Source of the DNA: Ruminococcus sp.
Lineage (GTDB): Bacteria; Bacillota; Clostridia; Oscillospirales; Ruminococcaceae
Assembly: GCA_021202895.1 (NCBI GenBank)
Contig: JAJQCE010000026.1
Span: 1 to 48,730, forward strand
DNA length: 48,730 nt
Direction: 5' to 3'
How positions within the stretch are numbered: the stretch's first letter is position 1; every line of letters begins with the position of its first letter. The translations under genes and the position numbers were made by a program. The notes beneath the pieces are model-generated. The model was not told the DNA's origin, searched no databases, and saw only the letters and a program-made list of their open reading frames with translations. Positions 25,011-34,882 of the stretch are shown here, one piece after another.

Positions 25011-26441
25011 TTAGGTTATATCCTTGTTTGGAAGCGAAAACATAAATTCCGTATATTCGCCTACAACAGATCGAACCTGAATTTTACCTCCGTGAAGCTT
25101 TATTATAGAGCGGACGATATTAAGCCCAAGTCCTACTCCGGATTTATCCTCGCTCCGTGATTTATCCGTCTTGTAGAAGCGGTCAAAGACTAGTGAAAGC
25201 TCCTCCTGCGTCAGACCCTCGCCGCTGTTTTGAATGTAGATTACAGTCAGATAGCCTATCTCTTCAAAGTGAAATTTAATATATCCGTCCTTGTTTACAA
25301 ACTTGATTGCATTTTCAAGCAGATTATAAATCACCTGGTGAATAAGATCATTGTCCGCCCAAAGGTAGTAACGCTTGTCGGTGTCAAGTCCTTGAATCTG
25401 AATGTTTTTTTCTTCAAGTCTTTTTTCAAAGGTTACGAGAGTATTAACTATCGGGTCTAAAACCGAGAAAGATGAAAAATTAGGCTTTAGATCTCCTGAT
25501 TCAATCTTGGCTAAGTTAAGCATAGAGCGAACCATTCTAGTCATTCTGTGAACCTCAGACGAGATGATTTTTAGATACTTTTCCTGTGAATCAGGCGGTA
25601 TTGTGCCGTCAAGTATGCCGTCCGCATAGCCTCCGATTGAAGTAAGCGGCGTTCTTAGCTCGTGGGAAATATTAGCAACAAAGCTGTTTCTCATTGTGTC
25701 ATAGCTTTTGAGCGATGATGCCATTTCATTAAACGCTCCTGCAAGCGCATTGTATTCGCTTTCAGTATATTCGGGAAGCTGAATATCAAAGTCGCCTCGC
25801 CCTATTTTATTTGCGGCGTTTGACATTTCCTTAATCGGCGCAGTAAGGCTGATTGCTGTAAAGTAGATAATTACAGCGGATATAATAAGCACGATAACTG
25901 CGGATATAATAAAAATCTCCAGAATATTTTGGGAATATTCGTTTGCCGCATCCCTTGACGGTACTGCGACAACACAGTAGCTAGGTCCGTTTGCCGAAAA
26001 GGTCATGCCGATTGTCAGAGCACTGCTTGAAAAGACGCTTCCAAACGTAGTATAAACGCTTGTGGCTTCATCGCCGTATTTTAAAATAAAATCGTCATCC
26101 AGCTCTTCATCGTAGATGCCCTGCATATCATCCGCAAGGAGGGAAGTTAGAATTATCTCTCCGCTGCTGTTGAATAAAATAAAGTCTGCGTCCGTATTCT
26201 GTGAATACTGGTTAAGTATTCCTTCGGCAGATTCTTTCCAGTCGGAGGGCGAATCAAGCATGAGCTCTGTAAGGTCTGTGCTTAAAGCGCTTATACTGTT
26301 GGTGACGGTTGTCTGCTTTTCCTTGTTGAAATACTGTGATGAAATAAGCAGTAATACTGCTCCTAAGCATATGAAGCTTATCAGTATTACTGCCGTACAA
26401 ATCAAAAAGTATTTAAATACAAGGCTTTTACGCTTAGTCAT
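25011..26441 (-). CDS. Membrane sensor histidine kinase
   Basis: A 476-residue kinase with transmembrane helices at about 11-34 and 172-195 enclosing an extracellular sensor of about 135 residues. A HAMP domain (about 196-248) follows. The phospho-accepting His260 lies in FVANISHELRTPLTSIGGYA. The ATPase domain has the N box LLENAIKF (about 374-381), a G1-like NSGEGL and the G2 box GVGLGL (436-441). Its start overlaps the response-regulator stop by 8 bases, so translation is coupled. With HtrA encoded next, the sensor probably detects envelope or secretion stress. The signal is not evident from the sequence. Confidence 0.94.
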   Translation of the reverse strand: MTKRKSLVFKYFLICTAVILISFICLGAVLLLISSQYFNKEKQTTVTNSISALSTDLTELMLDSPSDWKESAEGILNQYSQNTDADFILFNSSGEIILTSLLADDMQGIYDEELDDDFILKYGDEATSVYTTFGSVFSSSALTIGMTFSANGPSYCVVAVPSRDAANEYSQNILEIFIISAVIVLIISAVIIYFTAISLTAPIKEMSNAANKIGRGDFDIQLPEYTESEYNALAGAFNEMASSLKSYDTMRNSFVANISHELRTPLTSIGGYADGILDGTIPPDSQEKYLKIISSEVHRMTRMVRSMLNLAKIESGDLKPNFSSFSVLDPIVNTLVTFEKRLEEKNIQIQGLDTDKRYYLWADNDLIHQVIYNLLENAIKFVNKDGYIKFHFEEIGYLTVIYIQNSGEGLTQEELSLVFDRFYKTDKSRSEDKSGVGLGLNIVRSIIKLHGGKIQVRSVVGEYTEFMFSLPNKDIT

Positions 26442-27135
26442 TGTTCTCTATAACTTCAAATTTGTATCCTACACCCCATACAGTTTTGAGCGACCACTGC
26501 TCGGATACTCCTTCAAGCTTTTCACGAAGTCTTTTAACGTGAACGTCAATCGTTCTCGAATCGCCATAGTATTCAAAGCCCCATACCTCGTCAAGAAGTT
26601 GGTCACGGGTGTATACACGGTTTGGATTTGAAGCAAGATGGAACAGAAGCTCAAGCTCCTTGGGCGGCGTGTCTAAAACTACGCCGTTCACCTTAAGCTC
26701 ATATCTGGTCATGTTCACGCTGAGCTTGTCATACTTGACCTCTTTAATTTCAGCCTCACCAGAGGACTGTCCGACTCTGCGGTATACCGCCTTTATTCTT
26801 GCAATAACCTCCTTGGTATCAAACGGCTTTACAACATAGTCGTCAGCACCAAGCTCAAGACCTAAAACCTTATCAAAGGTTTCCTGCTTAGCGGTTATCA
26901 TTATAATCGGAACATTGGATTTCTTGCGGATTTCACGGCAAACCTGCCATCCGTCAATTCCTGGAAGCATGATGTCCAAAAGAATAATGTCAGGCTTGAG
27001 TGCGTTAAATTTCACAACAGCCTCTTCGCCGTCGTGTGCTAAAATAACACCGTAGCCCTCCTTTTCAAGATAAAGCCTTAAAAGCTCACAGATGTTCTTG
27101 TCATCGTCTATAACTAAAACCTTGCCCAGTGACAT
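26434..27135 (-). CDS. OmpR/PhoB-family response regulator
   Basis: A 233-residue regulator: receiver domain (1-120) with the acidic pair in VIDDDKN, phospho-acceptor Asp54 in ILLDIMLPG and the conserved Lys in VVKPFD. A winged-helix output domain (about 135-230) with RTIDVHVKRLREKLE and TVWGVGYKF follows. An in-frame extension would reach 27246, but ATG 27135 is the correct start: it follows AGGAGG closely and the receiver fold begins at once. It is the first gene of the three-gene regulator-kinase-HtrA operon and probably also controls its own promoter. Confidence 0.95.
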   Translation of the reverse strand: MSLGKVLVIDDDKNICELLRLYLEKEGYGVILAHDGEEAVVKFNALKPDIILLDIMLPGIDGWQVCREIRKKSNVPIIMITAKQETFDKVLGLELGADDYVVKPFDTKEVIARIKAVYRRVGQSSGEAEIKEVKYDKLSVNMTRYELKVNGVVLDTPPKELELLFHLASNPNRVYTRDQLLDEVWGFEYYGDSRTIDVHVKRLREKLEGVSEQWSLKTVWGVGYKFEVIENND

Positions 27136-27276
27136 AATCTTTTCCTCCTTAGGTCTTAAAATTATATGTTTATAGAAATGTTTATAGAAAATTTCCGATA
27201 ATTTGAAAGCAGACAATGTAAATTTAAAAGCTCCAAATTTGAACAAAACCTATCTGCAATTCTAATTGATACTTTT

Positions 27277-27282
27277 ATTATA
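27277..27282 (-). promoter_or_regulatory. Possible -10 element of the regulator-kinase-htrA operon
   Basis: A perfect TATAAT on the minus strand lies about 140 bases upstream of the regulator ATG. The region at -35 (ATCAAA at 17 bases) is poor, which would suit an activated promoter, but this is uncertain. Confidence 0.35.
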
Positions 27283-27586
27283 ACAAATTCACAAACAGAT
27301 TTGATTAACTTTTATGCTAAACAATATTAACAAATCGTAAATCATGCTATTCAAAGGTAAATAAAAATCCATTCTGTTTATAAAATCAGGCTGTGTATGG
27401 TAAATATGAACGATAATTTTGCTCAAAACAAAAAATATATGTGGATTTTAGATAAAAAAATATGAAACTAAGGTGTTACTTTTTTAAATGGCACTTATCT
27501 ATAGTGCCTTTTGCACAAAATTGTTTAAAATCTTTCCAATATATTTGTGCAACTATACGAATTTTTAAAAAAATCGAAAATACCCC
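27283..27586. other. AT-rich spacer with one small hairpin
   Basis: No gene seen. GGCACT (27490-27495) and AGTGCC (27503-27508) form a 6-base-pair hairpin followed by TTTT on the plus strand. It looks like a weak terminator without an upstream plus-strand gene. Confidence 0.4.
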
Positions 27587-27614
27587 TTGCATTTTTCTGA
27601 AAAGGTGATAAAAT
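27587..27614 (+). promoter_or_regulatory. Promoter of groESL
   Basis: TTGCAT (27587-27592) and an extended -10, TGaTAAAAT (27606-27614), with 16 bases between the hexamers. A TATAAT at 27614-27619 is 21 bases from the -35 and less likely. The CIRCE operator begins just downstream, at the expected start of transcription. Confidence 0.65.
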
Positions 27615-27618
27615 ATAA

Positions 27619-27645
27619 TTAGCACTCAAAGCAGTAGAGTGCTAA
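27619..27645 (+). promoter_or_regulatory. CIRCE operator (HrcA binding site)
   Basis: TTAGCACTC (27619-27627), nine bases, GAGTGCTAA (27637-27645): a perfect match to the canonical CIRCE inverted repeat. It places groESL under the heat-shock repressor HrcA, whose gene is not in this window. Confidence 0.97.
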
Positions 27646-27674
27646 TTAAGAAAGAATGGTAAAAAACTATTTGA

Positions 27675-27980
<306 letters not shown>

Positions 27981-28021
27981 CTACGGTTTTATTTTCAAAT
28001 ATTATTTTTATACGGAGGTAA

Positions 28022-29671
<1,650 letters not shown>

Positions 29672-29693
29672 TTTGCAAAACCATTGTGATTTT

Positions 29694-29730
29694 AAAAGCT
29701 GCTGTGAGGAAAATTTGCAGCAGCTTTTTT
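29694..29730 (+). terminator. Terminator of groESL
   Basis: AAAAGCTGCTG (29694-29704) pairs with CAGCAGCTTTT (29718-29728) around a 13-base loop, ending in a T-run. Confidence 0.88.
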
Positions 29731-29743
29731 AAAATCATTAGAG

Positions 29744-29755
29744 ATACCATGGTAT
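29744..29755. repeat. 12-base perfect palindrome before the 4-TM protein gene
   Basis: ATACCATGGTAT reads the same on both strands and lies 20 bases before the start codon at 29775. It may be an operator or chance. Confidence 0.3.
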
Positions 29756-29774
29756 GTATGAGGGGAAATAAATA

Positions 29775-30218
29775 TTGGAAAGAAAAAAATCAAAAGTACT
29801 GGGTCTGTCTTTGGTTCTGACGGTAGTTTCCTTTGCTTTGGCGGCGTTCGGGATATTTGTGCTGGTAAGGTATAACCCATCAAACTGGGAGGCTGTGCTT
29901 GCGTCAATCTCGCTGATTTTCTTAATACTTTCAGTGAACCTTTTCGTTGTAAGCATTTATGCGGCAGCTTCAAAGCAGGCAAGCCTGTTTAGCATGGCAA
30001 AGGTTTTCGCCGTTTCAGATATATCGATAGGGATTTTAACGCTCATTTATTCGGCTTACGATATTTTGACAGATGATTTGTGGTTTATGCCGGGGCTTAT
30101 CGGAGCACTGCTGATAATGTATGTGATTCCTACAGTTGTCATACTTCTTTTAGCCGATGTGATAGTTTACCGCAGGCTGAAAATGAAAGAGGACGATGAC
30201 GAGCTTTCAGCACAGTGA
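29775..30218 (+). CDS. Four-helix membrane protein of unknown function
   Basis: A 147-residue protein with four hydrophobic segments (about 9-33, 39-65, 76-95 and 102-127). It has a basic N-terminus (MERKKSK), a short basic stretch after the last helix (YRRLKMKE) and an acidic tail. The start is a TTG at 29775 with AGGGG some ten bases upstream; no ATG near that point gives the complete first helix. No family is recognised. It sits between the groESL terminator and the shared terminator at 30234, so it is probably a single-gene unit, although its promoter is not obvious. Confidence 0.7.
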   Translation: MERKKSKVLGLSLVLTVVSFALAAFGIFVLVRYNPSNWEAVLASISLIFLILSVNLFVVSIYAAASKQASLFSMAKVFAVSDISIGILTLIYSAYDILTDDLWFMPGLIGALLIMYVIPTVVILLLADVIVYRRLKMKEDDDELSAQ

Positions 30219-30233
30219 TTTCCACTGCAAAAT

Positions 30234-30264
30234 AAAAAGACGGTCTTGTGAACCGTCTTTTTTT
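30234..30264. terminator. Bidirectional terminator
   Basis: AAAAAGACGGT (30234-30244) pairs with ACCGTCTTTTT (30252-30262) around a 7-base loop, with T-runs on both strands. It can end the 4-TM protein gene (+) and the tRNA transcript (-). Confidence 0.85.
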
Positions 30265-30265
30265 A

Positions 30266-30339
30266 TCGGGATGACAGGACTTGAACCTGCGGCTTCATGC
30301 TCCCAAAGCATGCACTCTACCAAACTGAGTTACATCCCG
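30266..30339 (-). tRNA. tRNA-Pro (anticodon UGG)
   Basis: Read on the minus strand, the acceptor stem is CGGGATG/CATCCCG with discriminator A. The anticodon arm is CATGC-TTTGGGA-GCATG with anticodon TGG, and the T arm contains GGTTCAAGTCC. The cloverleaf is complete at 74 nt and CCA is not encoded. Confidence 0.96.
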
Positions 30340-30350
30340 TCAGCTATTAT

Positions 30351-30380
30351 ATTATACCACACCTTGTCCTAATAAGTCAA
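30351..30380 (-). promoter_or_regulatory. Promoter of the tRNA-Pro gene
   Basis: On the minus strand TTGACT (30380-30375) and TATAAT (30356-30351) are 18 bases apart, ending 12 bases before the tRNA. Confidence 0.75.
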
Positions 30381-30401
30381 TATAAAAATTTTATTATATA
30401 T

Positions 30402-30434
30402 AAAAAAACGCACCCAAATTTATGAGTACGTTTT
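30402..30434 (-). terminator. Terminator of the lipoprotein gene
   Basis: On the minus strand AAAACGTACTC and GGGTGCGTTTT form a stem with two G-T pairs and an AT-rich loop, followed by a T-run. Confidence 0.65.
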
Positions 30435-30451
30435 AGCTTTAATCAAAAGAA

Positions 30452-31441
30452 TTATTCAGCATCTTCTTCTGTAGACTCTTCAGCTTCTTCCTCAGTTGAA
30501 TCCTCTTCTGTGGTTTCGGTATCAGCAGAATCATCACCAAAAGGTGTAACCTCAGCAAATGTTTTAACCTCACCTAAGCCTGTGATTGTAAATGTAACCT
30601 CAAGACTCTCCTCGAAAGCTATGTCTGAAAGAACATTGTCAAACGGTGAATCCAATAAGGTGTTGCCGTAGTCGTTGTAGATTTCAATTCTGTAGCTGTT
30701 GGTATTGTCCTCAATGTTTCCGCAGAGAATCTTTGAAGCGTCAAATGAAACCTCTACTCCGTCGCACTTGATTGACGTAACCTCGCAGGTGATTTCAGAA
30801 GCCGCATAGTCGCCGATTGTATCTGTGTTGTAGTGGTTGTCGCCATCAACAAGCGAAGTTTCGTCAGCAGCTTCGTTTACCCAGTTGCCGTCATCGTCAA
30901 GTCCTGTTACTTCGCTGCCGTCCATAAGTCCGACAATGTCAATGCAGAATACAACAGCGCCTGAAGCTCCCATTGCTGGAACATTACCGTCTAAAGAAAG
31001 ATTTGGATTTACATAGGTTTCGTTTCCAACAATAGACTCTTTAGTAATTGCAACTGTGTACTCGCCGTCGCCTGTGATGTCAGCGTCAACGCCATAGCCG
31101 TAAAGTGTTGCGTCATCTCCGCCTGATTCCTCCCATTCGGTTGAATGAACATATCCCGTAGGCTTCCAGTTGCCCCACAGCCATGATGAATCTGCAAACA
31201 TAAGATATGCGTCATAGCCGTCAAACTCGTATTGCGGTGTGTAGTAGCCTGTTTCCTCTTCTGCGGTGCTTTCGTCTTCGCTTGATTCTTCTTCGGAAGA
31301 AGCGTCCTCGGATGAGGTTGCTGCGGATGAGGTTGAAGCGCTGCTGTCTTCATCGTCCGCTGTGTCGCCGCAGGCTGTCATTACGCCGCTGAGCATTGTA
31401 ATTGCAAGTACAGCAGCAGAAATCTTTTTAAATTTTTCCAT
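30452..31441 (-). CDS. Secreted lipoprotein of unknown function (possible carbohydrate-binding beta-sandwich)
   Basis: A 329-residue lipoprotein: signal peptide with lipobox MTAC (Cys24), then a Ser/Glu/Asp-rich linker (about 25-65). A single beta-rich domain of about 220 residues follows and the tail is an acidic Glu/Thr-rich stretch (about 300-329). The domain begins YEFDGYDAYLMFADSSWLWGNW and is rich in aromatic and Asp residues. It contains a GDGEYTVAI strand and is weakly reminiscent of binding modules of ruminococcal glycan-degrading proteins. I do not recognise a catalytic motif. The ATG follows GGAGG. A promoter is present at 31592-31620 with a leader hairpin between. A surface glycan-binding role is inference only. 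Confidence 0.8.
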   Translation of the reverse strand: MEKFKKISAAVLAITMLSGVMTACGDTADDEDSSASTSSAATSSEDASSEEESSEDESTAEEETGYYTPQYEFDGYDAYLMFADSSWLWGNWKPTGYVHSTEWEESGGDDATLYGYGVDADITGDGEYTVAITKESIVGNETYVNPNLSLDGNVPAMGASGAVVFCIDIVGLMDGSEVTGLDDDGNWVNEAADETSLVDGDNHYNTDTIGDYAASEITCEVTSIKCDGVEVSFDASKILCGNIEDNTNSYRIEIYNDYGNTLLDSPFDNVLSDIAFEESLEVTFTITGLGEVKTFAEVTPFGDDSADTETTEEDSTEEEAEESTEEDAE

Positions 31442-31516
31442 TGTAGTTCCTCCAATTTGAAAATATTTGTTGTGGTTTAATCAGTCCTGCACATAAGGAC
31501 AAGATTTGCCTTTTTA

Positions 31517-31554
31517 TTTGTGCGGCTTAGAAAACGATTTCAAAGCGGCACAAA
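31517..31554 (-). promoter_or_regulatory. Leader hairpin of the lipoprotein mRNA
   Basis: The complementary arms at 31517-31528 and 31543-31554 (TTTGTGC-G-GCTT with AAGC-G-GCACAAA on the plus strand) give 11 base pairs and one mismatch around a 14-base loop. It lies in the transcribed leader. No T-run follows on the transcribed strand, so it is not a terminator. Confidence 0.4.
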
Positions 31555-31591
31555 CTGCTTTAGGGTACATCTAACCCATTATCATAATTAT

Positions 31592-31620
31592 ATAATACTA
31601 AATTTTTTCGCATTTTTCAA
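31592..31620 (-). promoter_or_regulatory. Promoter of the lipoprotein gene
   Basis: On the minus strand TTGAAA (31620-31615) and TATTAT (31597-31592) are 17 bases apart. The leader to the ATG is about 145 nt. Confidence 0.65.
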
Positions 31621-31771
31621 TATACATTTCGCACAAATTAAGAGCCTCACTTTTGGTGATTTTTCATATATTCGCTGTTGAAAAGTTAAAAAATGGAACA
31701 CGAACCGCCAAATAAAAAAAGAATATGAGAAAATGAGAATTTATGAAAACCAATTTTTGCACAAAAGCAAC

Positions 31772-31810
31772 AAAAAAACGCAGGCTCAAATGCAAAATTC
31801 AAGTCTGCGG
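31772..31810 (-). terminator. Terminator of the fusion-protein/permease operon
   Basis: On the minus strand CGCAG-A-CTT and GAG-C-CTGCG form a stem with one mismatch, followed by seven T. It lies about 65 bases after the permease stop. The rest of 31621-31876 is AT-rich with nothing recognised. Confidence 0.75.
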
Positions 31811-31876
31811 TATGTAAATTTTTCGTGAATCAATATGTTGATGTGAATTTTTGAAATTTCAAATAAGCAAGTGCTT

Positions 31877-34858
31877 TTAATCCTCACCAAGCTTAAGCGC
31901 TTTGGATATATTGATTTTGCGTATAAGTCTGCCGAGAACGATAAATGAAATCAGCAGCATTGCTAAAATAATTGCGTAAACCTTGAGATAGTCGCTTCTG
32001 AGCGGAATAACTACAAATCCGGGCACCTGTTCTTCAACTGTATAAAGATACTGGAACAACGGCACGAATAAATCGCTTGCTATGCCGCCTATGAATATCG
32101 CTGTGAAAATAGCTATACCTGAGGTAAGAAGCTGTTCGTAGAGAATCATCGCAATAATTTCACGGTATTTCATGCCCATAGCTCTTAGAATGCCAAACTG
32201 CAAGGTTCGGTTCTTGATAGACAAAATCCAGTACATCAGGAAGCCTATAATGCACATTATCATAATAATGATAAAACCAAGCGTCAGCGCACCGTTCATT
32301 CCCTGAAGCATAGGGTCGTTCTTTTCGCTGATAATTTCCTGACTTGTGACCTCAAGGAGAGTAGGAGTGATGTCGGATTCTTCAATTGACTCGTACAAAT
32401 CCTCTGTAAGCGCACCGTCCTCCATCTTTATCCACACCTGATAAGGCTCAACGTTTGTCATAATGTTTACATAGTCAATGTTCATTACCGCAAAATTCAT
32501 ATATGTACCGTCGCTTGCAGTGGTGTAGGGGTTCATTGTAGGCCAGTATTCGACAAAGGCTAGTATAATAGCTTCAAAGGAATCATTTCCTCCCCAGCTT
32601 ACATTAACTGTATCTCCAAGCTCAAGCCCATAGGAATCTCTGAATGCGGTTGAGAGTATTATACCCTGCTGGCACTCGCTTAACGCTTCAAGATAGTAGT
32701 TTATATCCACTGGCAGCAGTCTGTCGTCAAACCAGCAGACCTCTGAAAATTCGCCTGGTGAAACAGCCATGAGATTTACATTTGAGGTGTAATTGTATGA
32801 GGCTTCCTCACTCCTTGTTTCACCTCTTCCACGCTCAAGCGTTTCTACAACGTCAACCTCCATTCTGTCGCTTTGAATCTTAATTCCCTCCTTGACAAAC
32901 ACACGAGCAACGCTTTCAACGCCTGCAAGATTTTCAAATCTTTCTATCGCAGGTTCAGTGTATTGAATGTCGCTTGTATCCTCGTCATCTTCCTCGTCAT
33001 CGCTGGAATCATCGCTGCTTACAAGCTCTGAGTTTGAGGAGGCATTGTTCTTAGCTTCAAGTGCGGCGTCGGCTGAGGCGGCGGCTGAGGCGGCTGTCAG
33101 CTCGTCAGAGTTGCTTTCCCATTCCTCCTGCATAACCACGTCTGCGCCTATGTCGTAGGAGACACGCTCCTCTGCGTTACGATTAAGCGCACGGGCAGTG
33201 TTTGCAAAGTACAAGCCAAGCGAAACGGTAAGTATGAGAAATATCATCAGAAAGCGTTCCTTGCCTGATGTTGTGCGTCCTACGTTGTTAAATGACACAT
33301 ATGCGGACGGAGAGAGAACTCTTCCGAAGATTTTAGAAACAATTCTTATAACAAGAGGATGTATTCTTATTATAAACAATCCGCAGCCGACAATGAAAGC
33401 CGTTGAAGCTATAAACATAATCGGATTTGTCGTGGTATCAGTGGCGGAGCCCTCTGCGATAAGCGTGTCCTGCTGGTTTGTGTAATAGTAAAGCCAGCCC
33501 AGCGAGCCGCCGATTAAAATTATGTCAAGGCAAAGCTTTTCCCAGAGTGGAAATTTGCGTTTTTTTGCTTTCGACTGCTTATGCTCAACGATTGAAGTCT
33601 TTGTAGCAGGGATAATAGGTGCCATTGTCGTGATAAAGAAAACCACAACGGCGACAATTGTATAGATAAATGCGTTTATCGTCATGGTAATAGGCAGCGA
33701 TGTGCGGTTTACAAATTCAAGAAAGCCGTTTGAAGCACCAAGAATTTTGCACAGTCCCATTCCTACAAACGGTGAAACTATTGCCGTGACAATTCCTAAA
33801 AACATTGATTCAAGCGCATAAATTCCTATAATCTGCCGCCTGCTTGCGCCACGGCTTTTGAATATGGCGATTTCATTCTTTTCCTGCTCAATATTAAGCT
33901 GAGATACCATAAACAGGTACACCAGAATCATAAGGATAACGGGTATCTGCAAAAGCCACAGCGTCTGTCTGAGCTGTGAGGCACGGTCGGCATAGTCAAT
34001 AAAAATGTCGTATGCTGGAAAATCAAAATCTATGTCGTTGTCGTCATAAATACGCTCCTGCGAATCTATAGTCTCCTCGATAGAACCAAGTCCGCTCATG
34101 TCTATATTTGAATAGTCTATTGCGTATCTTACCGCCATAGTTGTGATATTTACCGCTCCTGTGTCCATAATTTCGCCGTAAACGGTATCGTAGTCTGTGA
34201 AAAAGGTAGTGAAATAGTCGTCTATTCCCTCTGTCCAGTACGCCTCACAGCCTTCCTTGACATCAAAAATGCCGACAATTTCAATTTTTATAGTGTCCTC
34301 TCCGCCGAAAATATTTCCAATTTCATAGACTATATCGGTAGAAAGCTCAGTTACCTTTAACGCCTTTTCGGTAGCAACGCACTCGTACACTCCGTCCTCA
34401 CGCTGACCAACCTCGTACATTCTGCCGGAGGTAATTTCAATCATATCGGCAAAATCCGTCATAGCCGCAAGCGATAAATCCACAGCGGCATTTCCTTCAG
34501 AAATTTCCATAGATTTGACATACAGGTAGTCGTCAGAGATGAAAGTCTTTTCATAAAGCACAGGCCAGTTAAGAGTGTCAAAGGTTTCCTCGACAATCTG
34601 AACGTTCTCCTCAATCTCCTTGCGCTGCTGCTCGGTGGAAACGTCCATCGTTATTTCCATCTCGGTGTCGTAGGTTCCAGGATAAATGTCGTTTTCAGTC
34701 TGAAAGGCTTCCATATCCTTAACTAGCATACGCTGCAAAGAAGCGTTCATATAAATAGGAATGGTGCTTATCATAGCCGCCGCCATTATAAAACCAACCA
34801 GCAGGCAGATGACCATCCATTTTGTATTGCGCATTTTACGCAAAAGTAATGTAAACAT
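31877..34858 (-). CDS. Large FtsX-type ABC transporter permease
   Basis: A 993-residue protein with an N-terminal helix (about 12-32) and a large extracytoplasmic region (33-300). Three helices (about 302-320, 340-370 and 395-420) and a further helix before the second half (about 450-475) follow. The FtsX signature after the first core helix reads IAIFKSRGASRRQIIGIYALES, and in the second half it is LQFGILRAMGMKYREIIAM. The last three helices are at about 859-880, 906-930 and 957-976. A low-complexity acidic stretch (SSDDSSDDEEDDEDTSD, about 614-632) lies in the second extracytoplasmic region. It starts 24 bases after the membrane-fusion lipoprotein, as in MacAB-like systems, but no ATPase gene is in this operon. 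Substrate unknown. Confidence 0.9.
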   Translation of the reverse strand: MFTLLLRKMRNTKWMVICLLVGFIMAAAMISTIPIYMNASLQRMLVKDMEAFQTENDIYPGTYDTEMEITMDVSTEQQRKEIEENVQIVEETFDTLNWPVLYEKTFISDDYLYVKSMEISEGNAAVDLSLAAMTDFADMIEITSGRMYEVGQREDGVYECVATEKALKVTELSTDIVYEIGNIFGGEDTIKIEIVGIFDVKEGCEAYWTEGIDDYFTTFFTDYDTVYGEIMDTGAVNITTMAVRYAIDYSNIDMSGLGSIEETIDSQERIYDDNDIDFDFPAYDIFIDYADRASQLRQTLWLLQIPVILMILVYLFMVSQLNIEQEKNEIAIFKSRGASRRQIIGIYALESMFLGIVTAIVSPFVGMGLCKILGASNGFLEFVNRTSLPITMTINAFIYTIVAVVVFFITTMAPIIPATKTSIVEHKQSKAKKRKFPLWEKLCLDIILIGGSLGWLYYYTNQQDTLIAEGSATDTTTNPIMFIASTAFIVGCGLFIIRIHPLVIRIVSKIFGRVLSPSAYVSFNNVGRTTSGKERFLMIFLILTVSLGLYFANTARALNRNAEERVSYDIGADVVMQEEWESNSDELTAASAAASADAALEAKNNASSNSELVSSDDSSDDEEDDEDTSDIQYTEPAIERFENLAGVESVARVFVKEGIKIQSDRMEVDVVETLERGRGETRSEEASYNYTSNVNLMAVSPGEFSEVCWFDDRLLPVDINYYLEALSECQQGIILSTAFRDSYGLELGDTVNVSWGGNDSFEAIILAFVEYWPTMNPYTTASDGTYMNFAVMNIDYVNIMTNVEPYQVWIKMEDGALTEDLYESIEESDITPTLLEVTSQEIISEKNDPMLQGMNGALTLGFIIIMIMCIIGFLMYWILSIKNRTLQFGILRAMGMKYREIIAMILYEQLLTSGIAIFTAIFIGGIASDLFVPLFQYLYTVEEQVPGFVVIPLRSDYLKVYAIILAMLLISFIVLGRLIRKINISKALKLGED

Positions 34859-34882
34859 TTAGTTATCTCCTTTGCGCCGCAC

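Noticed and set aside
26434-27246. Longer version of the response regulator
   Set aside because: The extra 37 residues have no receiver similarity, and the ATG at 27135 has an AGGAGG site.
32967-33158. Ser-rich plus-strand open frame
   Set aside because: It is the reverse of the acidic Asp/Glu/Ser linker in the FtsX permease gene.
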